NCBI GenBank assembly: GCA_963556195.1
Contig: CAUVYP010000579.1
Location: 2,480,001-2,544,000, forward strand
Length of the DNA: 64,000 bases
Source of the DNA: Sepiola atlantica
Taxonomy: Eukaryota; Mollusca; Cephalopoda; Sepiida; Sepiolidae
Reading direction: 5' to 3'
Position 1 is the stretch's first letter, and the number at the start of each line of letters is the position of its first letter. Made by a program: the position numbers and the translations under genes. Of this stretch, positions 27,510-38,293 are shown piece by piece. The notes beneath the pieces were generated by a model. That model searched no databases. It worked only from the letters and a program-made list of their open reading frames with translations, and had not been told where the DNA came from.

Positions 27510-30113
27510 TTGTTTATGTTTTGCGTATTCAGTTTGTATCGACATATCTCCGGGAGTACAAGAGCTGAACTTCTGAAACTTGGTACTTCAGTAGAAAATG
27601 TGTGTCCGCTTATGTCTGCAAAGTTTCGGAGCACAATTCTTATAAATGTGGAAGTTATTAACAAAAGACCTATCAACTTTAAATCGCACTAAATTTTGTT
27701 TATGTTTTGCGTATTCAGTTTGTATCGACATATCTCCGGGAGTACAAGAGCTGAACTTCTGAAACTTGATACTTCAGTAGAAAATGTGTGTCCGCTTATG
27801 TCTGCAAAGTTTCGGAGCACAATTCTTATAAATGTGGAAGTTATTAACACAAGCGATATACCTTTTAAATCGCACTAAATTTTGTTGATGTTTTGCGTAT
27901 TCAGTTTGTATCGACATATCTCCGGGAGTACAAGAGCTGAACTTCTGAAACTTGGTACTTCAGTAGAAAATGTGTGTCCGCTAATGTCTGCAAAGTTTCG
28001 GAGCACAATTCTTATAAATGTGAAAGTTATTAACACAAGCGATATACCTTTTAAATCGCACTAAATTTTGTTGATGTTTTGCGTATTCAGTTTGTATCGA
28101 CATATCTCCGGGAGTACAAGAGCTGAACTTCTGAAACTTGGTACTTCAGTAGAAAATGTGTGTCCGCTAATGTCTGCAAAGTTTCAGAGCACAATTTGTA
28201 TAAATGTGGAAGTTATAAACACAAGCGATATCAACTTAAAATCGCACTAAATTTTGTTGATGTTTTGCGTATTCAGTTTGTATCGACATATCTCCGGGAG
28301 TACAAGAGCTGAACTTCTGAAACTTGGTACTTCAGTAGAAAATGTGTGTCCGCTAATGTCTGCAAAGTTTCGGAGCACAATTCTTATAAATGTGGAAGTT
28401 ATAAACAAAAGCGATATCAACTTAAAATCGCACTAAATTTTGTTGATGTTTTGCGTATTCAGTTTGTATCGACATATCTCCGGGAGTACAAGAGCTGAAC
28501 TTCTGAAACTTGGTACTTCAGTAGAAAATGTGTGTCCGCTAATGTCTGCAAAGTTTCAGAGCACAATTCTTATAAATGTGGAAGTTATAAACAAAAGCGA
28601 TATCAACTTAAAATCGCACTAAATTTTGTTGATGTTTTGCGTATTCAGTTTGTATCGACATATCTCCGGGAGTACAAGAGCTGAACTTCTGAAACTTGGT
28701 ACTTCAGTAGAAAATGTGTGTCCGCTAATGTCTGCAAAGTTTCAGAGCACAATTTGTATAAATGTGGAAGTTATAAACACAAGCGATATCAACTTAAAAT
28801 CGCACTAAATTTTGTTGATGTTTTGCGTATTCAGTTTGTATCGACATATCTCCGGGAGTACAAGAGCTGAACTTCTGAAACTTGATACTTCAGTAACAAA
28901 TGTGTGTCCGCTTATGTCTGCAAAGTTTCGGAGCACAATTCTTATAAATGTGGAAGTTATTAACACAAGCGATATACCTTTTAAATCGCACTAAATTTTG
29001 TTGATGTTTTGCGTATTCAGTTTGTATCGACATATCTCCGGGAGTACAAGAGCTGAACTTCTGAAACTTGGTACTTCAGTAGAAAATGTGTGTCCGCTAA
29101 TTTCTGCAAAGTTTCAGAGCACAATTTGTATAAATGTGGAAGTTATAAACACAAGCGATATCAACTTAAAATCGCACTAAATTTTGTTGATGTTTTGCGT
29201 ATTCAGTTTGTATCGACATATCTCCGGGAGTACAAGAGCTGAACTTCTGAAACTTGGTACTTCAGTAGAAAATGTGTGTCCGCTAATGTCTGCAAAGTTT
29301 CGGAGCACAATTCTTATAAATGTGGAAGTTATTAACAAAAGACCTATCAACTTTAAATCGCACTAAATTTTGTTTATGTTTTGCGTATTCAGTTTGTATC
29401 GACATATCTCCGGGAGTACAAGAGCTGAACTTCTGAAACTTGGTACTTCAGTAGAAAATGTGTGTCCGCTTATGTCTGCAAAGTTTCGGAGCACAATTCT
29501 TATAAATGTGGAAGTTATTAACAAAAGACCTATCAACTTTAAATCGCACTAAATTTTGTTTATGTTTTGCGTATTCAGTTTGTATCGACATATCTCCGGG
29601 AGTACAAGAGCTGAACTTCTGAAACTTGATACTTCAGTAGAAAATGTGTGTCCGCTTATGTCTGCAAAGTTTCGGAGCACAATTCTTATAAATGTGGAAG
29701 TTATTAACACAAGCGATATACCTTTTAAATCGCACTAAATTTTGTTGATGTTTTGCGTATTCAGTTTGTATCGACATATCTCCGGGAGTACAAGAGCTGA
29801 ACTTCTGAAACTTGGTACTTCAGTAGAAAATGTGTGTCCGCTAATGTCTGCAAAGTTTCAGAGCACAATTCTTATAAATGTGGAAGTTATAAACAAAAGC
29901 GATATCAACTTAAAATCGCACTAAATTTTGTTGATGTTTTGCGTATTCAGTTTGTATCGACATATCTCCGGGAGTACAAGAGCTGAACTTCTGAAACTTG
30001 GTACATCAGTAGAAAATGTGTGTCCGCTAATTTCTGCAAAGTTTCAGAGCACAATTTGTATAAATGTGGAAGTTATAAACACAAGCGATATCAACTTAAA
30101 ATCGCACTAAATT

Positions 30114-30299
30114 TTGTTGATGTTTTGCGTATTCAGTTTGTATCGACATATCTCCGGGAGTACAAGAGCTGAACTTCTGAAACTTGGTACTTCAGTAGAA
30201 AATGTGTGTCCGCTAATGTCTGCAAAGTTTCGGAGCACAATTCTTATAAATGTGAAAGTTATTAACACAAGCGATATACCTTTTAAATCGCACTAAATT
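30114..30299 (+). repeat. Reference monomer, type G
   Basis: It has the C-type 3' end (ATATACCTTTTAAATCG) but CTAATG at 100-105 and GTGAAAGTTATT (142 A) where other types have GTGGAAGTTAT. G occurs once per 9-mer in both the left and right domains, which makes it a useful phase marker. Confidence 0.92.
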
Positions 30300-30485
30300 T
30301 TGTTGATGTTTTGCGTATTCAGTTTGTATCGACATATCTCCGGGAGTACAAGAGCTGAACTTCTGAAACTTGGTACTTCAGTAGAAAATGTGTGTCCGCT
30401 AATGTCTGCAAAGTTTCAGAGCACAATTTGTATAAATGTGGAAGTTATAAACACAAGCGATATCAACTTAAAATCGCACTAAATT

Positions 30486-30671
30486 TTGTTGATGTTTTGC
30501 GTATTCAGTTTGTATCGACATATCTCCGGGAGTACAAGAGCTGAACTTCTGAAACTTGGTACTTCAGTAGAAAATGTGTGTCCGCTAATGTCTGCAAAGT
30601 TTCGGAGCACAATTCTTATAAATGTGGAAGTTATAAACAAAAGCGATATCAACTTAAAATCGCACTAAATT
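30486..30671 (+). repeat. Reference monomer, type E
   Basis: It has CGG at 118-120 like C and D, but the A-type 3' end (GTTATAAACAAAAGCGATATC). It is therefore intermediate between A and the CGG group. In the left 7 kb a sub-form has G at base 11 (GATGTGTTGCG), CTATTG at 100-105 and CTCATAAATG; it occurs at 2587, 4075, 5005 and 6679. Confidence 0.92.
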
Positions 30672-31601
30672 TTGTTGATGTTTTGCGTATTCAGTTTGTA
30701 TCGACATATCTCCGGGAGTACAAGAGCTGAACTTCTGAAACTTGGTACTTCAGTAGAAAATGTGTGTCCGCTAATGTCTGCAAAGTTTCAGAGCACAATT
30801 CTTATAAATGTGGAAGTTATAAACAAAAGCGATATCAACTTAAAATCGCACTAAATTTTGTTGATGTTTTGCGTATTCAGTTTGTATCGACATATCTCCG
30901 GGAGTACAAGAGCTGAACTTCTGAAACTTGGTACTTCAGTAGAAAATGTGTGTCCGCTAATGTCTGCAAAGTTTCAGAGCACAATTTGTATAAATGTGGA
31001 AGTTATAAACACAAGCGATATCAACTTAAAATCGCACTAAATTTTGTTGATGTTTTGCGTATTCAGTTTGTATCGACATATCTCCGGGAGTACAAGAGCT
31101 GAACTTCTGAAACTTGATACTTCAGTAGAAAATGTGTGTCCGCTTATGTCTGCAAAGTTTCGGAGCACAATTCTTATAAATGTGGAAGTTATTAACACAA
31201 GCGATATACCTTTTAAATCGCACTAAATTTTGTTGATGTTTTGCGTATTCAGTTTGTATCGACATATCTCCGGGAGTACAAGAGCTGAACTTCTGAAACT
31301 TGGTACTTCAGTAGAAAATGTGTGTCCGCTAATGTCTGCAAAGTTTCAGAGCACAATTCTTATAAATGTGGAAGTTATAAACAAAAGCGATATCAACTTA
31401 AAATCGCACTAAATTTTGTTGATGTTTTGCGTATTCAGTTTGTATCGACATATCTCCGGGAGTACAAGAGCTGAACTTCTGAAACTTGGTACTTCAGTAG
31501 AAAATGTGTGTCCGCTAATTTCTGCAAAGTTTCAGAGCACAATTTGTATAAATGTGGAAGTTATAAACACAAGCGATATCAACTTAAAATCGCACTAAAT
31601 T

Positions 31602-31787
31602 TTGTTGATGTTTTGCGTATTCAGTTTGTATCGACATATCTCCGGGAGTACAAGAGCTGAACTTCTGAAACTTGGTACTTCAGTAGAAAATGTGTGTCCG
31701 CTTATGTCTGCAAAGTTTCGGAGCACAATTCTTATAAATGTGGAAGTTATTAACACAAGCGATATACCTTTTAAATCGCACTAAATT
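31602..31787 (+). repeat. Reference monomer, type C
   Basis: The markers are CTTATG (102 T), TTTCGGAGC (119 G), GTTATTAACAC (150 T, 155 C) and GATATACCTTTTAAATCG in place of GATATCAACTTAAAATCG. The change removes the GATATC palindrome found in A, B, E, F and H. Many C copies in the right half follow a D and then begin TTGTTTATG. Confidence 0.95.
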
Positions 31788-31970
31788 TTGTTGATGTTTT
31801 GCGTATTCAGTTTGTATCGACATATCTCCGGGAGTACAAGAGCTGAACTTCTGAAACTTGGTACTTCAGTAGAAAATGTGTGTCCGCTAATGTCTGCAAA
31901 GTTTCAGAGCACAATTCTTATAAATGTGGAAGTTATAAACAAAAGCGATATCAACTTAAAATCGCACTAA
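31788..31970 (+). other. Recurrent 60-codon open frame, judged non-coding
   Basis: Each monomer can be read as 60 codons from TTG (ATG is codon 3) to TAA, then one more codon before the next copy. The 186-base period is divisible by three, so every standard copy shows the same frame. The translation (beginning MLMFCVFSLYRHISG) has no recognisable signal, domain or motif. No ribosome-binding site, intron or promoter is apparent. Variants among copies are roughly 45 replacements against roughly 15 silent changes by hand tally, close to the ratio expected without selection on protein. A premature TAA at 62284 and loss of the first TTG at 15235, 17653 and 21745 appear tolerated. The frame is best explained as a by-product of sequence homogeneity. 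Confidence 0.8.
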
Positions 31971-31973
31971 ATT
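31788..31973 (+). repeat. Reference monomer, type A
   Basis: This is a clean example of one of the commonest types. It carries CTAATG at 100-105, CAG at 118-120, ATTCTTATAAATG across the centre-right and AAACAAAAGCGATATC near the 3' end. It has 66 G+C of 186 bases and six CpG: bases 14-16 (GCG), the TATCGAC site, CTCCGGG, GTCCGC, AGCGAT and ATCGCAC. A GATATC palindrome lies at 160-165. In the right half an A is usually followed by a B. Confidence 0.95.
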
Positions 31974-31981
31974 TTGTTGAT
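31950..31981. other. Imperfect dyad symmetry across the monomer junction (example)
   Basis: ATCAAC, a 2-base bulge TT and AAAAT pair with ATTTT and GTTGAT around the 8-base loop CGCACTAA (monomer bases 163 to 186 and 1 to 8). This gives 11 potential pairs, about 9 A-T and 2 G-C. It is present wherever an A, B, E, F or H monomer is followed by a TTGTTGATG start. C and G monomers lose the left arm (ACCTTTTAAAT) and D-f junctions lose one pair in the right arm (GTTTAT). Whether it folds or binds a protein is unknown. Confidence 0.5.
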
Positions 31982-32159
31982 GTTTTGCGTATTCAGTTTG
32001 TATCGACATATCTCCGGGAGTACAAGAGCTGAACTTCTGAAACTTGGTACTTCAGTAGAAAATGTGTGTCCGCTAATGTCTGCAAAGTTTCAGAGCACAA
32101 TTTGTATAAATGTGGAAGTTATAAACACAAGCGATATCAACTTAAAATCGCACTAAATT
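31974..32159 (+). repeat. Reference monomer, type B
   Basis: It differs from A at 130-131 (ATTTGTATAAATG instead of ATTCTTATAAATG) and at 155 (AACACAAGC instead of AACAAAAGC). I count about 93 B-type monomers in the window, of which about 25 are B' (CTAATTTCT, base 105 T). Two B monomers are never adjacent. This copy is followed by a D monomer carrying a 1-base deletion. Confidence 0.95.
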
Positions 32160-32344
32160 TTGTTGATGTTTGCGTATTCAGTTTGTATCGACATATCTCC
32201 GGGAGTACAAGAGCTGAACTTCTGAAACTTGGTACTTCAGTAGAAAATGTGTGTCCGCTAATGTCTGCAAAGTTTCGGAGCACAATTCTTATAAATGTGG
32301 AAGTTATTAACAAAAGACCTATCAACTTTAAATCGCACTAAATT
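32160..32344 (+). repeat. 185-bp D monomer
   Basis: The same missing T, in the ninth position of 10-mer copy 1. It directly precedes the first CTCCAGGAG monomer. Confidence 0.96.
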
Positions 32345-33088
32345 TTGTTTATGTTTTGCGTATTCAGTTTGTATCGACATATCTCCAGGAGTACAAGAGC
32401 TGAACTTCTGAAACTTGGTACTTCAGTAGAAAATGTGTGTCCGCTTATGTCTGCAAAGTTTCGGAGCACACTTCTTATAAATGTGGAAGTTATTAACACA
32501 AGCGATATACCTTTTAAATCGCACTAAATTTTGTTGATGTTTTGCGTATTCAGTTTGTATCGACATATCTCCGGGAGTACAAGAGCTGAACTTCTGAAAC
32601 TTGGTACTTCAGTAGAAAATGTGTGTCCGCTTATGTCTGCAAAGTTTCGGAGCACAATTCTTATAAATGTGGAAGTTATTAACACAAGCGATATACCTTT
32701 TAAATCGCACTAAATTTTGTTGATGTTTTGCGTATTCAGTTTGTATCGACATATCTCCGGGAGTACAAGAGCTGAACTTCTGAAACTTGGTACTTCAGTG
32801 GAAAATGTGTGTCCGCTAATGTCTGCAAAGTTTCAGAGCACAATTCTTATAAATGTGGAAGTTATAAACAAAAGCGATATCAACTTAAAATCGCACTAAA
32901 TTTTGTTGATGTTTTGCGTATTCAGTTTGTATCGACATATCTCCGGGAGTACAAGAGCTGAACTTCTGAAACTTGGTACTTCAGTAGAAAATGTGTGTCC
33001 GCTAATGTCTGCAAAGTTTCAGAGCACAATTTGTATAAATGTGGAAGTTATAAACACAAGCGATATCAACTTAAAATCGCACTAAATT

Positions 33089-33273
33089 TTGTTGATGTTT
33101 GCGTATTCAGTTTGTATCGACATATCTCCGGGAGTACAAGAGCTGAACTTCTGAAACTTGGTACTTCAGTAGAAAATGTGTGTCCGCTTATGTCTGCAAA
33201 GTTTCGGAGCACAATTCTTATAAATGTGGAAGTTATTAACACAAGCGATATACCTTTTAAATCGCACTAAATT
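33089..33273 (+). repeat. 185-bp C monomer
   Basis: The same missing T in a C background, fifth member of 8-mer copy 1. Confidence 0.96.
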
Positions 33274-33645
33274 TTGTTGATGTTTTGCGTATTCAGTTTG
33301 TATCGACATATCTCCGGGAGTACAAGAGCTGAACTTCTGAAACTTGGTACTTCAGTAGAAAATGTGTGTCCGCTAATGTCTGCAAAGTTTCAGAGCACAA
33401 TTCTTATAAATGTGGAAGTTATAAACAAAAGCGATATCAACTTAAAATCGCACTAAATTTTGTTGATGTTTTGCGTATTCAGTTTGTATCGACATATCTC
33501 CGGGAGTACAAGAGCTGAACTTCTGAAACTTGGTACTTCAGTAGAAAATGTGTGTCCGCTAATGTCTGCAAAGTTTCAGAGCACAATTTGTATAAATGTG
33601 GAAGTTGTAAACACAAGCGATATCAACTTAAAATCGCACTAAATT

Positions 33646-33831
33646 TTGTTGATGTTTTGCGTATTCAGTTTGTATCGACATATCTCCGGGAGTACAAGAG
33701 CTGAACTTCTGAAACTTGGTACTTCAGTAGAAAATGTGTGTCCGCTAATGTCTGCAAAGTTTCGGAGCACAATTCTTATAAATGTGGAAGTTATTAACAA
33801 AAGACCTATCAACTTTAAATCGCACTAAATT
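33646..33831 (+). repeat. Reference monomer, type D
   Basis: It carries CGG at 118-120, GTTATTAACAAAAG and then ACCTATCAACTTTAAATCG, so the AGCGATATC of other types reads AGACCTATC. The D signature continues across the boundary used here: the next monomer starts TTGTTTATG rather than TTGTTGATG in all but three cases. I count about 33 D monomers, 27 or so of them right of 25 kb. Confidence 0.94.
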
Positions 33832-34761
33832 TTGTTTATGTTTTGCGTATTCAGTTTGTATCGACATATCTCCGGGAGTACAAGAGCTGAACTTCTGAAA
33901 CTTGGTACTTCAGTAGAAAATGTGTGTCCGCTTATGTCTGCAAAGTTTCGGAGCACAATTCTTATAAATGTGGAAGTTATTAACACAAGCGATATACCTT
34001 TTAAATCGCACTAAATTTTGTTGATGTTTTGCGTATTCAGTTTGTATCGACATATCTCCGGGAGTACAAGAGCTGAACTTCTGAAACTTGGTACTTCAGT
34101 AGAAAATGTGTGTCCGCTAATGTCTGCAAAGTTTCAGAGCACAATTCTTATAAATGTGGAAGTTATAAACAAAAGCGATATCAACTTAAAATCGCACTAA
34201 ATTTTGTTGATGTTTTGCGTATTCAGTTTGTATCGACATATCTCCGGGAGTACAAGAGCTGAACTTCTGAAACTTGGTACTTCAGTAGAAAATGTGTGTC
34301 CGCTAATGTCTGCAAAGTTTCAGAGCACAATTTGTATAAATGTGGAAGTTATAAACACAAGCGATATCAACTTAAAATCGCACTAAATTTTGTTGATGTT
34401 TTGCGTATTCAGTTTGTATCGACATATCTCCGGGAGTACAAGAGCTGAACTTCTGAAACTTGGTACTTCAGTAGAAAATGTGTGTCCGCTAATGTCTGCA
34501 AAGTTTCGGAGCACAATTCTTATAAATGTGGAAGTTATTAACAAAAGACCTATCAACTTTAAATCGCACTAAATTTTGTTTATGTTTTGCGTATTCAGTT
34601 TGTATCGACATATCTCCGGGAGTACAAGAGCTGAACTTCTGAAACTTGGTACTTCAGTAGAAAATGTGTGTCCGCTTATGTCTGCAAAGTTTCGGAGCAC
34701 AATTCTTATAAATGTGGAAGTTATTAACACAAGCGATATACCTTTTAAATCGCACTAAATT
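33832..34761 (+). repeat. Tetramer run fC A B D fC
   Basis: These monomers continue the A-B-D-fC order (744 bp) from the preceding 8-mer with no private markers visible. The segment matches 39781-40710 at an offset of 5949, as part of the larger duplicated block 30672-35133 and 36621-41082. Confidence 0.9.
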
Positions 34762-36249
34762 TTGTTGATGTTTTGCGTATTCAGTTTGTATCGACATATC
34801 TCCGGGAGTACAAGAGCTGAACTTCTGAAACTTGGTACTTCAGTAGAAAATGTGTGTCCGCTAATGTCTGCAAAGTTTCAGAGCACAATTCTTATAAATG
34901 TGGAAGTTATAAACAAAAGCGATATCAACTTAAAATCGCACTAAATTTTGTTGATGTTTTGCGTATTCAGTTTGTATCGACATATCTCCGGGAGTACAAG
35001 AGCTGAACTTCTGAAACTTGGTACTTCAGTAGAAAATGTGTGTCCGCTAATGTCTGCAAAGTTTCAGAGCACAATTTGTATAAATGTGGAAGTTATAAAC
35101 ACAAGCGATATCAACTTAAAATCGCACTAAATTTTGTTGATGTTTTGCGTATTCAGTTTGTATCGACATATCTCCGGGAGTACAAGAGCTGAACTTCTGA
35201 AACTTGATACTTCAGTAGAAAATGTGTGTCCGCTTATGTCTGCAAAGTTTCGGAGCACAATTCTTATAAATGTGGAAGTTATTAACACAAGCGATATACC
35301 TTTTAAATCGCACTAAATTTTGTTGATGTTTTGCGTATTCAGTTTGTATCGACATATCTCCGGGAGTACAAGAGCTGAACTTCTGAAACTTGGTACTTCA
35401 GTAGAAAATGTGTGTCCGCTAATGTCTGCAAAGTTTCAGAGCACAATTCTTATAAATGTGGAAGTTATAAACAAAAGCGATATCAACTTAAAATCGCACT
35501 AAATTTTGTTGATGTTTTGCGTATTCAGTTTGTATCGACATATCTCCGGGAGTACAAGAGCTGAACTTCTGAAACTTGGTACTTCAGTAGAAAATGTGTG
35601 TCCGCTAATTTCTGCAAAGTTTCAGAGCACAATTTGTATAAATGTGGAAGTTATAAACACAAGCGATATCAACTTAAAATCGCACTAAATTTTGTTGATG
35701 TTTTGCGTATTCAGTTTGTATCGACATATCTCCGGGAGTACAAGAGCTGAACTTCTGAAACTTGGTACTTCAGTAGAAAATGTGTGTCCGCTTATGTCTG
35801 CAAAGTTTCGGAGCACAATTCTTATAAATGTGGAAGTTATTAACACAAGCGATATACCTTTTAAATCGCACTAAATTTTGTTGATGTTTTGCGTATTCAG
35901 TTTGTATCGACATATCTCCGGGAGTACAAGAGCTGAACTTCTGAAACTTGGTACTTCAGTAGAAAATGTGTGTCCGCTAATGTCTGCAAAGTTTCAGAGC
36001 ACAATTCTTATAAATGTGGAAGTTATAAACAAAAGCGATATCAACTTAAAATCGCACTAAATTTTGTTGATGTTTTGCGTATTCAGTTTGTATCGACATA
36101 TCTCCGGGAGTACAAGAGCTGAACTTCTGAAACTTGGTACTTCAGTAGAAAATGTGTGTCCGCTAATGTCTGCAAAGTTTCAGAGCACAATTTGTATAAA
36201 TGTGGAAGTTATAAACACAAGCGATATCAACTTAAAATCGCACTAAATT

Positions 36250-36434
36250 TTGTTGATGTTTGCGTATTCAGTTTGTATCGACATATCTCCGGGAGTACAA
36301 GAGCTGAACTTCTGAAACTTGGTACTTCAGTAGAAAATGTGTGTCCGCTAATGTCTGCAAAGTTTCGGAGCACAATTCTTATAAATGTGGAAGTTATTAA
36401 CAAAAGACCTATCAACTTTAAATCGCACTAAATT
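36250..36434 (+). repeat. 185-bp D monomer
   Basis: The ninth member of 10-mer copy 2, with the same missing T. It is followed by a plain fC. Confidence 0.96.
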
Positions 36435-38108
36435 TTGTTTATGTTTTGCGTATTCAGTTTGTATCGACATATCTCCGGGAGTACAAGAGCTGAACTTCTG
36501 AAACTTGGTACTTCAGTAGAAAATGTGTGTCCGCTTATGTCTGCAAAGTTTCGGAGCACAATTCTTATAAATGTGGAAGTTATTAACACAAGCGATATAC
36601 CTTTTAAATCGCACTAAATTTTGTTGATGTTTTGCGTATTCAGTTTGTATCGACATATCTCCGGGAGTACAAGAGCTGAACTTCTGAAACTTGGTACTTC
36701 AGTAGAAAATGTGTGTCCGCTAATGTCTGCAAAGTTTCAGAGCACAATTCTTATAAATGTGGAAGTTATAAACAAAAGCGATATCAACTTAAAATCGCAC
36801 TAAATTTTGTTGATGTTTTGCGTATTCAGTTTGTATCGACATATCTCCGGGAGTACAAGAGCTGAACTTCTGAAACTTGGTACTTCAGTAGAAAATGTGT
36901 GTCCGCTAATGTCTGCAAAGTTTCAGAGCACAATTTGTATAAATGTGGAAGTTATAAACACAAGCGATATCAACTTAAAATCGCACTAAATTTTGTTGAT
37001 GTTTTGCGTATTCAGTTTGTATCGACATATCTCCGGGAGTACAAGAGCTGAACTTCTGAAACTTGATACTTCAGTAGAAAATGTGTGTCCGCTTATGTCT
37101 GCAAAGTTTCGGAGCACAATTCTTATAAATGTGGAAGTTATTAACACAAGCGATATACCTTTTAAATCGCACTAAATTTTGTTGATGTTTTGCGTATTCA
37201 GTTTGTATCGACATATCTCCGGGAGTACAAGAGCTGAACTTCTGAAACTTGGTACTTCAGTAGAAAATGTGTGTCCGCTAATGTCTGCAAAGTTTCAGAG
37301 CACAATTCTTATAAATGTGGAAGTTATAAACAAAAGCGATATCAACTTAAAATCGCACTAAATTTTGTTGATGTTTTGCGTATTCAGTTTGTATCGACAT
37401 ATCTCCGGGAGTACAAGAGCTGAACTTCTGAAACTTGGTACTTCAGTAGAAAATGTGTGTCCGCTAATTTCTGCAAAGTTTCAGAGCACAATTTGTATAA
37501 ATGTGGAAGTTATAAACACAAGCGATATCAACTTAAAATCGCACTAAATTTTGTTGATGTTTTGCGTATTCAGTTTGTATCGACATATCTCCGGGAGTAC
37601 AAGAGCTGAACTTCTGAAACTTGGTACTTCAGTAGAAAATGTGTGTCCGCTTATGTCTGCAAAGTTTCGGAGCACAATTCTTATAAATGTGGAAGTTATT
37701 AACACAAGCGATATACCTTTTAAATCGCACTAAATTTTGTTGATGTTTTGCGTATTCAGTTTGTATCGACATATCTCCGGGAGTACAAGAGCTGAACTTC
37801 TGAAACTTGGTACTTCAGTAGAAAATGTGTGTCCGCTAATGTCTGCAAAGTTTCAGAGCACAATTCTTATAAATGTGGAAGTTATAAACAAAAGCGATAT
37901 CAACTTAAAATCGCACTAAATTTTGTTGATGTTTTGCGTATTCAGTTTGTATCGACATATCTCCGGGAGTACAAGAGCTGAACTTCTGAAACTTGGTACT
38001 TCAGTAGAAAATGTGTGTCCGCTAATGTCTGCAAAGTTTCAGAGCACAATTTGTATAAATGTGGAAGTTATAAACACAAGCGATATCAACTTAAAATCGC
38101 ACTAAATT

Positions 38109-38293
38109 TTGTTGATGTTTGCGTATTCAGTTTGTATCGACATATCTCCGGGAGTACAAGAGCTGAACTTCTGAAACTTGGTACTTCAGTAGAAAATGTG
38201 TGTCCGCTAATGTCTGCAAAGTTTCGGAGCACAATTCTTATAAATGTGGAAGTTATTAACAAAAGACCTATCAACTTTAAATCGCACTAAATT
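38109..38293 (+). repeat. 185-bp D monomer
   Basis: The ninth member of 10-mer copy 3, with the same missing T. It is the 5949-bp counterpart of 32160. Confidence 0.96.

Larger units (their letters stand above)
27325..30671 (+). repeat. D-fD-fC ... G-B-E block, partly duplicated
   Basis: The first copy is D(185 bp), fD, fC(GATACT), G, B, E, A, B, C(GTAACAAATG), B'. The second starts at 29184 with D, fD, fC(GATACT), then A and B' (ACATCAG at 29928), then G, B, E. The D-fD-fC parts align at 1859-1860 bp and the G-B-E-A-B-C parts at 2232 bp, because two monomers (A, B') separate them in the second copy only. Two D monomers in a row occur nowhere else. Confidence 0.87.
30672..32530 (+). repeat. 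10-monomer HOR (A B C A B' C A B D fC), copy 1
   Basis: The first C has CTTGATACT, the D (32160) has a 1-base deletion, and the length is therefore 1859 bp. The same ten-member series with the same markers is at 34762-36620 and 36621-38479. The last member here carries CTCCAGGAG and CACACTTCTT, which also open the 8-mer that starts at 32345. Confidence 0.92.
32345..33831 (+). repeat. Diagnostic 8-mer (fC C A B C A B D, 1487 bp), copy 1
   Basis: The markers in order are fC with CTCCAGGAG and CACACTTCTT, plain C, A with CAGTGGAAAATG, B, C with the 1-base deletion, A, B with GAAGTTGTAAAC, and D. The combination is shared by five copies in the window. This copy lacks GAATTTCTG, GAGCTGCAC and GGTGCTTC, which mark copies 3 to 5. 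Confidence 0.93.

Noticed and set aside
31918..31939. TATA-like TTATAAA elements as promoters
   Set aside because: They are AT-rich words in an AT-rich monomer, with no initiator or downstream gene. The first is altered in every B.
31788..31973. CENP-B box in the monomer
   Set aside because: CGGG in CATATCTCCGGGAG is preceded by ATCG nine bases upstream, but the box needs TTCG, an internal A and a seven-base gap. Only the CGGG part fits.
31788..31973. tRNA-like or Pol III internal promoter
   Set aside because: I could find no convincing A-box plus B-box pair, and no cloverleaf or terminal CCA context.
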